This document shows, piece by piece, positions 32,111-43,061 of a DNA stretch of 64,000 bases (its first letter is position 1; every line of letters starts with the position of its first letter). Made by a program: the position numbers and the translations under genes. The DNA comes from Halichoerus grypus (taxonomy: Eukaryota > Chordata > Mammalia > Carnivora > Phocidae). Location: positions 65,559,850-65,623,849 of the forward strand of contig NC_135714.1 in the NCBI RefSeq assembly GCF_964656455.1. Reading direction: 5' to 3'. The notes under the pieces were generated by a model. The model was not told the DNA's origin and made no database searches. It worked only from the letters and a program-made list of their open reading frames with translations.

Positions 32111-32559
32111 AGAAAGTAGTATATATTATTACATATCAACTACGCAGTACCTATGGGAAGTGCTAACAGTACAGAGGGCTGAGACCATTGGTCAGAAGAA
32201 GACACGAGTGTGAGTAAGACTTGGGGAGCCTGAAGAGTGGCGTCCTATTTAGACAGGTAAAGAGCTCAGTACAATATCAACATATAGGTAGTCAGTAACT
32301 TCTAAAGAAACAAGGAGGATGGGCTTGCCAAGCAAGGACAATGTCACTGACCAGGACACAATGGGAGCAATAAATGCAGACAGTATCCCCAGGGAATAGC
32401 AAGTCAACCAAATTCTCCATAAAGTTAATAGAGAACAGATGAAAGCAGTGGACAGAGTAGGGGGCAATTTCAAACTGGTAAGGGCTCAAGGATAATCGTA
32501 CCTAAATTTCCTACTAGGGGCTCACAACTATCTGAACTTTTTGTTGTGGTTGTTCAATC
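32111..32559. other. Unassigned sequence
   Basis: No gene is visible; may include diverged L2 sequence. Minus-strand frames at 32249-32489 overlap in two phases and have no family signature. Confidence 0.35.
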
Positions 32560-33095
32560 CCATAAGCATTTACTGAGCACCTATACATTCCAAGCACTGA
32601 GCACTCAGGATGTAAAAATGGTAAGATATTTTCTCTGAACTCAAGGATCCCCTAGTGGAATGGTCATACATACAAATAAATGACCACCAATGTGGCACAT
32701 GTTCTAACAGAAATGCAACCTCCTCAAATGGGAGCACAAAAGGAGAAGGTGTAGGGAGGCTTCTGTGAGGTGGTGGTGCCCAGGCTGAGTCTAGAAGATA
32801 AATGAGCATTGTTAAGCACTGGGAGAAGGTTAGGAATCCCAAGAAGAGAGTGAAAAAGTATAAGAACATGAGTCTGCGACTGCATGTGGATGCTATATCT
32901 GAAAGGTAGAGCTTGAGAGGCAAGAGGTGGCTACACTGGACCAGAGAAATAGGGAGGGTTCTGGCTATTATTCAAAGAAGTCTGGACTTTGCCCCATAGG
33001 CAGTGGGGAGCCATTGAAGACTTTTACATGGTAGGAATGGCGTTTTTGGAAAGAAAACTCTGGCAGGGTTAAATATATCTAGAGCGGAGTTAGGA
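32560..33095 (-). mobile_element. L2 LINE 3' region, antisense
   Basis: 'GCATTTACTGAGCACCTATA', 'GAAGTCTGGACTTTGCCCCA', 'GGGGAGCCATTGAAGACTTT' and 'GAAAACTCTGGCAGGGTT' are typical L2 blocks. Non-coding relic. The minus-strand 117-codon frame at 32570-32923 lies inside it and is incidental. Confidence 0.75.
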
Positions 33096-33189
33096 GAGTT
33101 GGTAGGATTTTACTCGTGCTGCTTTTTTATTGCTAGCATTAGTAGTAATGTACGTTCTGCCCTATAGCAAGTACCCTAACCTCAGTTCT

Positions 33190-33325
33190 TTTCCTAGCTC
33201 TGGCATGAAACAGTTAGGCACCTTGGACAAGTCATATCTCCTCTTTGACCCTCAGTTTCCTTGTTGCAAAATGGAGAAGCTATACAACATGATCTTTAAG
33301 CTCCAGATGGCAATATTCTTCAGGC
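33190..33325 (+). repeat. MIR SINE
   Basis: 'CACCTTGGACAAGTCATATC' and 'CCTCAGTTTCCTTGTTGCAA' give the MIR core. Confidence 0.78.
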
Positions 33326-34006
33326 CCTCTCACTTATCCTCAAAGAAAGGTTGAGTATGTAAAAGTGAGAGAGGGATTCAGTCAAGAGTCTTGACCTTGA
33401 TTTCCACGGAAGGTAAACTAATTTAAATGAGCATGCTATCAAATTTATCACAAATTTTCTTTTAAGTTTTATCCAAGTCATAGGGAGGCTTAAAATTCTC
33501 AGAAAATCCTGCTTATGTACTGCATGTGTTTGCATGGACTTTAAATTAAACTGCATTTATGAAAACCCTGTGAGCTCTTTGGATTAAATACTATATTTCA
33601 GTCCTAAGAATTATGCCAGTGCACAGAGTGCACCCAGAGGACCATTCACTCTCCAATCGCTTATGCAACTTCCCAGTCCTGGCTCAGCCCAGTTTTATTA
33701 AAATCTGTATTAGTGCAACTCAGTTATGATTAAATATTCTTCCCACTTTTTCAAGGAGAAAAGAATGCAGCTAACTCTTGATAGCCTGTGTCAACTGGGG
33801 ACATGGATCACAGGGATAAATTAAATCCATAAATAATCCAGAACCTTCATTTAAGCCAAGAGTTTCAATCTCCTTCAATAAACCTTTTCCAAGAGCTGCT
33901 AACAAAGTATTCAAACTGACTTAAATGAGACTACTTTGTGCAGTGTCAGCTCTAGGTGAAACTGGAAGGTGATTTCCTGCTACTCTGTATCCCAGAACCC
34001 CCCACA
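33326..34006. other. Unassigned sequence
   Basis: No gene or nameable repeat is visible. Confidence 0.4.
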
Positions 34007-34120
34007 GCCACCTAAGTCTATATCCCACTCATAATGCCAAATTGTCTTCAATGGCTCCCCACTGCCACCTAACTCTATACCCCACTCATAATGCCAAATT
34101 GTCTTCAATGGCTCCCCACT
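34007..34120. repeat. 57-bp tandem duplication
   Basis: Two adjacent 57-bp copies (34007-34063 and 34064-34120) differ at only two positions. The unit contains CATAATGCCAAATTGTCTTC. Because 57 is a multiple of three, the minus strand holds an open 19-residue repeat, which looks coding but need not be. The second copy runs into an L2-like segment. Confidence 0.95.
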
Positions 34121-34340
34121 GCCTGTGGGGCAAAGTCCAGACTTCTTTGAATAATAGCCAGAACCCTCCTTATTTGTCTGGTCCAATGTAGGTACCTCTT
34201 GCCCATCAAGCTCTACCTTTCAGACATAGCATCCACGTGCAGCCACAGACCCATAGCCTCACACTTTTTCACTCTCTCTTCCTGGGATTCCTAATCCATA
34301 AATTCCAAATTGCAGTCTTCATCTTACCTTACCATTCTGC
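34095..34340 (+). repeat. L2 LINE fragment, sense
   Basis: 'AATGGCTCCCCACTGCCTGT' and 'GGGCAAAGTCCAGACTTCTT' resemble the sense L2 3' block (ctcc-act-gcctac-aggataaagtccaaactcctt). It contains the second half of the tandem duplication. Confidence 0.6.
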
Positions 34341-34874
34341 AGCTCCTGACACTGCTAACCACTTCTGTTCTCCTGAATCTCTTCCCTTGTCCTCTATCTC
34401 TACTCTGCCCTTACTCTCCTCTCACTTTGTCAGTCATACCATCTGGGGATATCTTATATGTCTCAGCGGCTTCCCGGTTCCTATTTCTGTGAAATCTAGT
34501 TCCTGTCCCTGGTTACCCTTTATCTGATCTCCCTTTTCTTGGCTTTTCCTGAATGGACCTCTGTCCCTTACAACAGCTGAAATAAAATTAAAAAGGCTGC
34601 AGGAAAGGAAGTATAAAGATGCTGAAGACAAACTCTCAGTTTCATAATTTGCCTACAGCTAAATCTATATGTAAGAAAATAAGAGCAAAGTATTCCTTCT
34701 CCTTTTCCTGAATCCCACTTCATAGGCCCTTCTATGAATCTATAGAACCCATAACTCAAGCTGCTAATCCTAGAGCCATGGATGAATTACATCCTTGAAA
34801 TAAGTAAGCTTTTATGGGGTGCCTAGAAAATCAACTATTATTTCTAACATTTCTGTGAGACAGTGATTCCTAAG
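34341..34874. other. Unassigned sequence
   Basis: A pyrimidine-rich stretch (34340-34560), possibly diverged L2. No supported gene. Confidence 0.35.
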
Positions 34875-35810
34875 ATGATTCACTCAACAACTATTTTCTG
34901 TTACCTACTGTGTACAAGACACTGAGCAAGGAACTCGTTTAAGAGTAACTGTCTCTGTTCTCATGGAGTTTATATACAGGATGAGAAGAGAGAAATACAT
35001 AAGCAAACAGACAAATAAATATTTAAAAATTACAAATTTGTATTATGTGTTATAAATGAAACAAGCAAGAAACTGAGACAGAGAATAACAAGAGAAACCT
35101 TTGAGACAAGGCTCTTATGAAGAGGTGACATTTGAGCCAAGACCTACAGGATGGAAAGCAGAGAGCCATGTGAATACTAGGCATGCAGAGATGCAGCAGA
35201 GCCCTAAGTCAAAGAATACACAGTGTGTTCAACAAACTGATCAGTGTTGGCTAAAGAATAAAAACTGAAGAAAAAACTGAGTGGTTGAAGAGGGAGGCAG
35301 AAGTCATATCATGCAAACTTTGTAGCCCATTATAAGGATTCTGGACTTTGCCCCAAGTACAATGGGAAGCTATTGATGAATTATAACCCACGGGCAGAAA
35401 TGGTCTGATAAGTATTTTTTTAAATCATTCTTATCTCTGGGTGGATAATGGATGACAGGAGACACAAGTCAAAGACAAGAGGCCAGTTAGTATACTAATG
35501 CAGTAGTTCAGGTGAACAAAACTAAGAAAATGGCAATGTCCATGGATAAAGCAGACGGATTCAAGACATTTTGAAATCAGTAAGACTTGCTTATGTGTAT
35601 GTGTCAACAGGACTTGCTTGTAGAATGTGTGTGAGGTGTATCAGGAACAATTCATAGAGTTCCAGCATGAACAGTTGGGTGAATAGGGGCACCGCTTGTG
35701 GAAATGGGGGGATAGGTTCAGAGAAGAAAATGTAGAGTTCCATTTAGGGTATGTTTATGAGGCATCTCAGGGGGGAGTCAAATAGGCAGATTGTCTTTTG
35801 AATACAATGT
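34875..35810 (-). mobile_element. L2 LINE 3' region, antisense
   Basis: 'TACCTACTGTGTACAAGACA', 'GAGGTGACATTTGAGCCAAG', 'TTCTGGACTTTGCCCCAAGT', 'AATGGGAAGCTATTGATGAA' and 'CTAATGCAGTAGTTCAGGTG' follow L2 blocks in order over about 0.9 kb. Confidence 0.8.
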
Positions 35811-36164
35811 TTGGTAAATCAATGACTACCTACTTTAATGGTGAGTTATTTCACCTAATTTTTAAACAGTGAAAAATATTTCCACCTTTATCTTTTTGTT
35901 TTTAATGTCTTCCTTTGTGACACTAAGCAAAGGAGGTTCAAAAATGTGGGGGTCAATTCCATTTCTCATTCTATGGTCATATATTTTAATGATCTAAATG
36001 GGGTGATTGTAGTAAAAAGAAATGAGGTCATGGATAGCCTCTGTATTACTTATAAATGAATAAAATATAAGAAATACAAAGTTACAAATACAACACTGAA
36101 CTTCTCTATAGAGAACCCTATGCAGAAATTTCCCACATACGGATTATATATAAGTGGGGCACCA
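35811..36164. other. Unassigned AT-rich sequence
   Basis: No gene or nameable repeat is visible. Confidence 0.4.
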
Positions 36165-36494
36165 TTATTTTTCTACCATACAGGTTGTCAATACTGAATG
36201 CTGACTTGAAATTATAAAAGGATATAACAAATCTGTGACTTTCTTAGGGGCAGCCTTCCTATCCAAGGAAGGGATCCTTGTAGTACTGTCACTGAAAGCT
36301 GACTTCCCATTCCTGACAACAGTTTGTGGAATCAGCCACATAAAAACACCAAGATGAAGAGGGGTGGTCAGCAACAGCATTACCAGCAAAACCAGCCCAA
36401 GTATGCTTAAGAAGATATGTCTGTGAATAGAATTTTTGTAAATCAAATCTGGTTTCCCTATTGTCTCACATTTTGCCTTAAGAGATGTGTACCT
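36165..36494 (-). other. Unrecognised open frame with a hydrophobic segment
   Basis: A 109-codon frame is open from 36494 to the TAA at 36165-36167. A strongly hydrophobic stretch (around 'SILGLVLLVMLLLTTPLHL') sits about a third of the way in. A basic/polar part with 'LDRKAAPKKVTDLLYPF' follows. The first in-frame ATG lies inside the hydrophobic stretch, so it could only be translated as part of a spliced message or from a non-ATG start. No good polypyrimidine/acceptor is seen upstream, and I recognise no family. Chance openness in AT-rich DNA is the default reading; a type II membrane protein exon is the alternative. Confidence 0.15.
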
Positions 36495-37257
36495 TCATTT
36501 CTGACTGATCTCCAACTAGAATGGCTCCTAACTCTTCACATTTATGTTCCTTTCTCCCTAGTCATTTTGAATTAATTAATGCCATACAAATGTGTACTTT
36601 AATGCCCAGAGATTAACTCTATGTAAAAAAATTATACTGTGAATCTTTTCTTTAAATTACAGGATTCTTTGGAATGCAGATATTGATCTTCTAATTATCC
36701 TGTTTAATTAGTTGGAGAATATAAGATGAGTACCAAATAATAAAACCTATGTTTCCTTAAAACGACAGATGACATAAAATGCTATGGCCAGTAGTGCTCC
36801 CACTACTTCAGTTTCCCCTTCTAACTCTCAAGATGATAGAAATACACAGGAAGTGTAGACTCTAAAAGTATCTGGTAAAAACAACCTTATGTTCTTCACA
36901 AGAGGGTCTTTTCCTAAGAGTCATTCCCATATAGTTCAGAAAAAGAGCTCACAGACCCCTGAGATAGAATAAATTCCTGATGGTGTGAAATATATCCCCT
37001 GCTCTGCTACTTACCCTTATAAAACTTCAATTTGGGTTCCTCCAACCGTATAAAGCTCAGTATCAGGAGACCTCTACTTCCACCTCCCTGCAGTTTCTTA
37101 GGACTGATACACGTCCATCACTGCCTACAAATTCTGCTTGTGGATCTATTCCAAAGGCCTAAAAGATGATTCTACTTTTCCTGGATTAAAAATACTTTGA
37201 CTTGGCTCTGGGGTCACAACTGTCCTTCATTCCTCTCCATTTAGACATCAGCTCTTT
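36495..37257. other. Unassigned sequence
   Basis: No gene or nameable repeat is visible. Confidence 0.4.
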
Positions 37258-37272
37258 AAAGGACTCCCAGAG

Positions 37273-37487
37273 AGGAGCGCCTGGGTGGCTCAGTCGTTAA
37301 GCGTCTGCTTTCAGCTCAGGTCGTGATCTCAGGGTCCTGGGATCAAGCCCCGCATCGGGCTCCCTGCTCCACGGGAAGCCTGCTTCTCCCTCTCCCACTC
37401 CCTCTGCTTGTGTTCCCTCTTTCACTGTGTCTCTCTCTGTCAAATAAATAAATAAATAATCTTTTAAAAAAAATAAATAAATAAAAT
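37273..37487 (+). mobile_element. Carnivore tRNA-Lys SINE, young copy
   Basis: Head GGAGCGCCTGGGTGGCTCAG, near-consensus body and (AAAT)n tail. Perfect 15-bp target duplications AAAGGACTCCCAGAG lie at 37258-37272 and 37488-37502. Confidence 0.97.
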
Positions 37488-37769
37488 AAAGGACTCCCAG
37501 AGGAATTTTAGCCACTGAATGGAAATTCCCAATTATATATTTAAAACCTCCCTTTTCCCATAAGGTCTGCCTATGACACCATGGCAGACATGCTAGGAGT
37601 TTAGGGATCCTGTTGACCATGCCAAATTATTGACATTCACTTTCAAGTCTCATAGAGGCTACTCTCACAATTACTCCCACAATTACTTAGATGCTCAAAT
37701 TGGAATTCTATTAAAATATCTTGCTGAGTCAGAGAGACCTGTCTTCAAGCATGAGCACCACCATATTTC

Positions 37770-37975
37770 TGTTTGCACGTCCTTGACCATGCTACCTAAG
37801 CTTTCCAAGCCCAGCTTTTAAGTTCTCAGCCTTGATTTCTTCATCTGGAAAAGGAGAGTACTATTAATAGCTACTTCCTAGGGTTGTTATAAGGGTTAAA
37901 TGAGAAAATGCCATAATCATTTAGCACATTTCCTGGCATAGAGCAAGCAGACAAGAAATGGTAGTTGTCAAGGTG
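37770..37975 (+). repeat. MIR SINE
   Basis: 'TTTCTTCATCTGGAAAAGGA', 'CTTCCTAGGGTTGTTATAAG' and 'GCACATTTCCTGGCATAGAG' follow the MIR 3' half. A short GGT/GTA triplet run follows at 37974-37999. Confidence 0.75.
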
Positions 37976-38288
37976 GTGGTAGTAGTGGTGGTGGTGGTGA
38001 CTGTTAGCTAGGATGTAATCTTCATACGCCCTCATGATATTTCTTCAGCCAACTCTTAAATACACAAGGTTCTCCAGCTATAACTCAGCCAAGATACTTT
38101 CATCTAAGATCACATCAAAATATAGCAAGATACTCTGATGTGGCTCAAAAGATTGCTTTATATGGGCTATGTCCTAAATGATAGAGATGCTGTCCGAAGG
38201 CCTCAGTTTCCTTTCTATGATTCAGTGCTGCATTATGAAAACATCTTATACCTTCCTATGCCCTTCATTTGATCTCTCTTTTCCCTCC

Positions 38289-38708
38289 TGTGGGAGTGCT
38301 GACAACACTGACTCCATCTTTGGTCCTCCATCGTGTTCATGTCCATGCAATGTCCTCCCTCAGGGCTATGTGTCCCGGGACCCTTGGAGGTTAGTCGATG
38401 CCCTAACCAGAATGCAGGAAGGCTTGTTCTGAGCTTTCCTCTAACACATAGATGGTGCCACTTCAGATAACTACCCTTGACCTCACCATAATGCCCCTTG
38501 CGGTATAAAAGCTGTGGATGAAGGTCCAGACTTTGCAGAGAATAGCTGTATAGCCCCTGGATCATCGTCTATTGGATCCCTCCTATCAGTAAGTTACCCT
38601 GAATAAAATTCTGTGTAAATGGCATGGAGTGGCTTGCTTTGATTTTTAGTCTCAAAGTGCCTTCTCAGTCTGGAGGATACTTTACTATCCCTCTTCCACT
38701 TTCTAACA
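38289..38708 (+). repeat. 5' LTR
   Basis: Begins TGTGGGAGTGCTGACAACAC and ends TTTCTAACA. It keeps a TATA-like TATAAAA at 38504-38510 and a polyadenylation signal AATAAA at 38602-38607 about 100 bp later, giving a plausible U3-R-U5 order. Relative to the 3' LTR it has two short extra segments near 38322-38385. Confidence 0.88.
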
Positions 38709-38886
38709 ACTGGTGAGCCAGCCAGGAGACCGAAATGAAACAAGCATGCGTAAAAGGGCCATGTTAGGGGAAAGCCCACCATCCTTGGGGGAAATCTCAT
38801 TGTCCATGGGGTGAAGCCCATTGTCTGTAGAAGAAATCCTCAGCTGGCTGGCTACCTCTGTGAGGGGAGACTCAGCCAGGTTTCTT

Positions 38887-39107
38887 TCTTTTTTTTTTTT
38901 TTTTTTTTTAAGATTTTATTCTTCATTTGAGAGAAAGAAAGAGGGAGAGAGAGCATGAGCAAGGGGGAGGGGTAGTGGGAGAGGGACAAGCAGACTCCCC
39001 GCTGAGCAGAAAGCCTGATGCAGGGCTCAGGGCTTGATCCCGGGACCCAAGGATCATGACCTGAGCCAAAGGCAGATACTTAACCGACTGAGCCACCCAG
39101 GCGCCCC
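38887..39107 (-). mobile_element. Carnivore tRNA-Lys SINE inside the provirus
   Basis: Antisense copy with a T-run tail at the left and the head CCACCCAGGCGCCCC at the right. Target duplications GCCAGGTTTCTT lie at 38875-38886 and 39112-39123. Confidence 0.95.
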
Positions 39108-39492
39108 GATGGCCAGGTTTCTTGAGCATTTCAGACCGGTGCGTGAGTATGAGGATGCCCCCCACATGCCTAAGAAATTGTTAGATATCCTATCCAAAAC
39201 TGTAGGGAAGCAAAAGGGCTAAAAAGATACAGCAACTTGGGTGTTATAATTGTAGGAAGCCAAGGGATTAAAGACCCTTTCTTACAGTCAGCCCCCAGGG
39301 CATGGTACAGGACTTAAGTATCTGTTCTTGCACCTATGATTAATCAACCCATTGCTACAGCAGCTGCTATAATGGCTGACTTAAGAGAAACCAAAAGAAT
39401 CCGTCAAAAGGGAAATCAATTATAGTTATTTGTGTAAGTTCAGTAAGAATCTCTTCTCCTTGTAACATGACATCATTAAAAACACTGGTTAT

Positions 39493-39693
39493 GGGCGCCT
39501 GGGTGGCTCAGTTGGTTGGGCGACTGCCTTCGGCTCAGGTCATGATCCTGGAGTCCCGGGATCGAGTCCCGCTTCGGGCTCCCTGCTCAGCGGGGAGTCT
39601 GCTTCTCCCTCTGACCCTCCTCCCTCTCGTGCTCTCTCTCATTCTCTCTCTCGCAAATAAAAAAAATAAAAATAAAAATAAAAATAAATAAAT
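39493..39693 (+). mobile_element. Carnivore tRNA-Lys SINE inside the provirus, young copy
   Basis: Head GGGCGCCTGGGTGGCTCAGT and (AAAAT)n tail. Perfect 15-bp target duplications AAAAACACTGGTTAT lie at 39478-39492 and 39694-39708. Confidence 0.97.
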
Positions 39694-39708
39694 AAAAACA
39701 CTGGTTAT

Positions 39709-40520
39709 ATTACCAAGGCTTTGACTGAAATGTCATACTGAAGAGAAATGTACATAGACTCAAATATGACCAGACAGCTTTAAGGAGCTAAGATTTACTT
39801 TATGAGGCCAGCGAAGCCCCTTGGAAAAAAACTGGCCTGGCGTCTTGCTCACAGGGTTGCCAGGAGCCTTACCAGGTGAGTAAAGAAGATCACCTCCTGG
39901 CAGGCTCAGGAAGCTCAGGATACTTTGGGGACCTTGAGAAGAGAGGAAATAACCCAAATATGCAGGTATTGCAGATGAGTCTAATGGCAAGTGTTCGGCT
40001 TGGCTCTTAACCTTGAAAGGCTGTTAAAGGCTCAATCTGAAATTCATTATGAAAAGTTCCAGCAAAGCAGATTTAAAAGAACCTACATGGCCAGTCACTA
40101 TTCTTCCTGCATTTAGGTAAATAATTAGGCCAAGTTTGTTAAAACTGGACTTGTTTTACAAACAACGTAGTCTTAATTTGGTTCCTTTTGACAGAAATGA
40201 GGGTGGCTTCAGAGAGGAAAAAAAAAATGTTTCAGTGACACACCTTTATGGGTGTTAGATTCTAGTTCTGATTAATTGTCCTTGAATGTTTATTGTTTAC
40301 GTATAAAACCAGGCTGGATCCTGAATTCTTCTGGTTTCCTTGCATATCTGGCTAACTTTCTGCCTGATGGTTTTCACACTATAAGCCTGACTGAATGCTC
40401 TCCTGCAGGACCAGCTCCTGAGACCACTGTTAAACTGAACTGATCTAATTTACCTCATTGTGAAATGTGGAAAAGCTGCTGTCTATGACTATACATGGGA
40501 GTTCTAAAACAATGGCTCTG
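39709..40520 (+). other. Provirus internal sequence
   Basis: Decayed internal region without a long frame. Several stops occur in all frames and no protease, reverse transcriptase, integrase or envelope signature can be named. Confidence 0.6.
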
Positions 40521-40735
40521 GGGGCGCCTGCGGGGCTCAGTTGGTTAAGTGCCTGACTCTTAATTTCGACTCAGGTCATGATCTCAGGGTTGTCAGATCG
40601 AGCCCCATGTCAGGCTCTGCATTCAGTGGGGTGTTTGCTTGAGATTTTCTCTCTCTCCCTCTGCCCCGCCCCCTCACCGTGCACACACTCTCTCAAATAA
40701 ATAAATCTTTAAAAATAAAAAAATAAAATAAAATA
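40521..40735 (+). mobile_element. Carnivore tRNA-Lys SINE inside the provirus, older subtype
   Basis: Head GGGGCGCCTGCGGGGCTCAG with 'CTGACTCTTAATTTCGACTC', the same subtype style as 5591-5832. Flanks AATGGCTCTG and AAAGCCTCTAAA are only weakly similar. Confidence 0.92.
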
Positions 40736-41302
40736 AAGCCTCTAAAGGATGGGGGCTCAACTTGGTACTAGAGAATATGTGCAATTAGATGCAAGGCAGT
40801 TTCATTCCTCAAATCCTGATCTATGCCCCTTTTCAGCTAGAAATAGCTAGAGCAGTCGCTGCCCCTATCCTTCAAGAATGAGGAATGGTGACAGTCCAGG
40901 GTTGGCACTGGCTCATGGGAACCAAACCACTACCATGTTGTTGCTAAATGAAGATTTGCCATATTTATTGCCCATAAAATATTTATCTTATCACTCCTAG
41001 CCTCACATTGCTGATGTTCCTTCCTGCTGCATCAGGAAACATCTTCCTGTCACAGCCCACCACTTATACTGAAGTTCACAGTTGCTCTGATGGCCAGGTC
41101 TGCAGAAAGGACCTCTTTACCAGCTCACTGAGGAACCATAGTTCTAAGTCTTTTGTCTTGTAGGTATGTTAATCTCATGTTGCTGTTTATATTGTTGCTG
41201 TGGCATAAGGATGCAAGTCCCCTCCTGATATCTGGCTCTAGGGTCATTGCAGAAGAATGGTGTATAAAGACTGTATGAGTCATAAAGATGTCAGGGGTGG
41301 AA

Positions 41303-41677
41303 CATAGGAGTGCTGACAACACTGACTCCATCTTGTTTATGTCCGTGCAATAACCTCCCTCAGGGCCTTGGAGGTTAATGTATGCACTAACTGGAACACA
41401 GAAAGGCTTGTTCTGGGCTTCCCTCTGGCACATAGACGGTGCCACTTAAGGTAACTACCCTTTGACTTTACCACAATGCCCCTCACTCTGTAAAAGCTGT
41501 GGATTAAGGTCTGAACTGTGCAGAGAATAGATGCATAGCACCTGGATCATCGCCAGCCAATCCCCCCATCAGTACCTTGAACAAAACTCTGTGTAAACAG
41601 TATAGAGTGGCCTGCTTCATCTTTTGGTTTCAAAGTGCCTTCTCAGTCTGGAGGGTACTTTACTGCCCCTTCTAACA
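41303..41677 (+). repeat. 3' LTR
   Basis: Homologous to the 5' LTR over its whole length ('GAGTGCTGACAACACTGACT', 'CAAAGTGCCTTCTCAGTCTG'), ending CTTCTAACA. The first two bases are CA where the 5' LTR has TG. The TATA-like box (TGTAAAA, 41489-41495) and polyadenylation signal (AACAAA) are mutated. Sampled by eye, the LTRs differ at very roughly 10-15% of sites, an old insertion. Confidence 0.87.
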
Positions 41678-41735
41678 CCTCCCCAACTGCCAATTCCATT
41701 TCCCAAATAATTATCAACATGTATATGAAAATCCA

Positions 41736-41932
41736 GGGGTGCCTGGGTGGCTCAGTCAGTTAGGCGTCTGCCGTTGGCTCAGGTCATGATCCCAGGGTCC
41801 TGGGATCGTGCCCCGCATTGAGCTCCCTGCTCGTCGGGGAGCCTGCTTCTCCCTCTGCCCCTCATCCCACTCGTGCTCGCTCGCTCTCTCTCTCTCCCAA
41901 ATAAATAAATAAAATCTTAAAAAAAAAAAAAA
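41736..41932 (+). mobile_element. Carnivore tRNA-Lys SINE
   Basis: Head GGGGTGCCTGGGTGGCTCAG and poly-A tail ending at 41932. It lies just outside the provirus. No clear target duplication was found. Confidence 0.95.
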
Positions 41933-42834
41933 GTAAGAAGCATCCTAGATGCCATGGTTCAGAGACTTGCAGGAAAGTTAGACAATAGTACCAAGAATTT
42001 GGAACAAATTGAACAGAGTGGTCAGTGGTTTAGAATAGAGCTGCCTGAGATATATTATTGGCCTCTGGAGGGGACTTGTGCTATTCTAGAGGAAGAATTT
42101 TGTATTTATATCCCCCACAGACCACTCTTAAATCTTTAATAGCACTAAAAAATCCAGGAAGCAAAGAAAATAGTTAATGTGGCGAATAACCACACCCAGT
42201 TCTGCGGGCTCTTCATATTTGGTATGGGATCTAATCTCTTGGTTTAATCTGGGCATCGTGGACTTCTGGCTGAGAAGCAGACTGCAAACTCTGATCATAA
42301 TCCTTCTCTTAGTATTTGTGCCAAGGTATTCAGATATGTGATCTCCAGAGTCTTAAGTGCTGCTGTGCATTCTGTCCCATCAAATGTTCTAACAAATGAT
42401 CACTGAGCAAAAGAGTAGGAAAACTTGATATTTACAAAGGTAATACCCCCAGATACTTGATATACAATTGTGACACCTCAAACACTGGGGAAGATCTGGA
42501 CTGATCACACCCTCAGACATAAGTGATCTCTCCTTCAGTTCAGGCTGAAGCTAATCTATGGAATCAGGTATCTGTGGAAATAACTGCATTCCGATTCAAG
42601 GGGAACACTGGGAACCTAAATCATCTACCTCCATTCACAGTTTGGACACCAAAGTACTACTTTGAAGTTACTTACAAACACACACACACACACACAGAGC
42701 CATCCACACTAACATGACTACTATACCATCATTTTCATTAGTATTACTTTACTGTCCCAGGAGACAACTACTTAGGCAGCAAGTAACTTGATTGTTAATC
42801 ACAAGAATTTCCCAAAAGATCATCAACTCTTCAA
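41933..42834. other. Unassigned sequence with a CA run
   Basis: (CA)n of about 20 bp lies at 42678-42697. The plus-strand frame 41954-42139 has no recognisable domain. Confidence 0.4.
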
Positions 42835-42852
42835 TAAGTATCATCATTCTTG

Positions 42853-43042
42853 GGATGCTGGGTGGCTCAGTCAGTTAAGCGTCCAACTCTTCATTTCAGC
42901 TCAGGTCATGATCTCAGGGTTGTGAGATCAAACCCTGCACAGAGCTGCTTAAGATTCTCTCTCTCCCTCTCTCTCTTTGCCCCTCCCTCACCACATGTAT
43001 GTGCATACTCTCTCTCTAAAAAAAAATTAAAATTATAAAAAA
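42853..43042 (+). mobile_element. Carnivore tRNA-Lys SINE, older subtype
   Basis: Head GGATGCTGGGTGGCTCAGTC, then 'GTGAGATCAAACCCTGCACA' and an A-rich end. Target duplications (TAAGTATCATCATTCTTGG ending 42852; TAAATATCAACATTCTTGG ending 43061) differ at two positions. Confidence 0.93.
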
Positions 43043-43061
43043 TAAATATCAACATTCTTGG

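Larger units (their letters stand above)
38289..41677 (+). mobile_element. Endogenous retrovirus-like element, two LTRs, no recognisable pol
   Basis: Two related LTRs (38289-38708, 41303-41677) flank about 2.6 kb of internal sequence and are themselves flanked by an identical 5-bp duplication CCTCC (38284-38288 and 41678-41682). A candidate primer-binding site TGGTGAGCCAGCC begins 2 bp after the 5' LTR; its first bases resemble a tRNA-Trp-type site, but the match is short. A purine-rich AGGGGTGGAA (41293-41302) abuts the 3' LTR as a polypurine tract. Removing three SINEs leaves about 1.9 kb without recognisable reverse transcriptase or integrase, so it is decayed and probably was deleted or non-autonomous. 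The class is not certain; a 5-bp duplication fits ERVL or some class I groups. Confidence 0.85.

Noticed and set aside
39760..39990. Minus-strand frame of 76 codons inside the provirus
   Set aside because: It is antisense to the provirus, short and without a viral protein signature.
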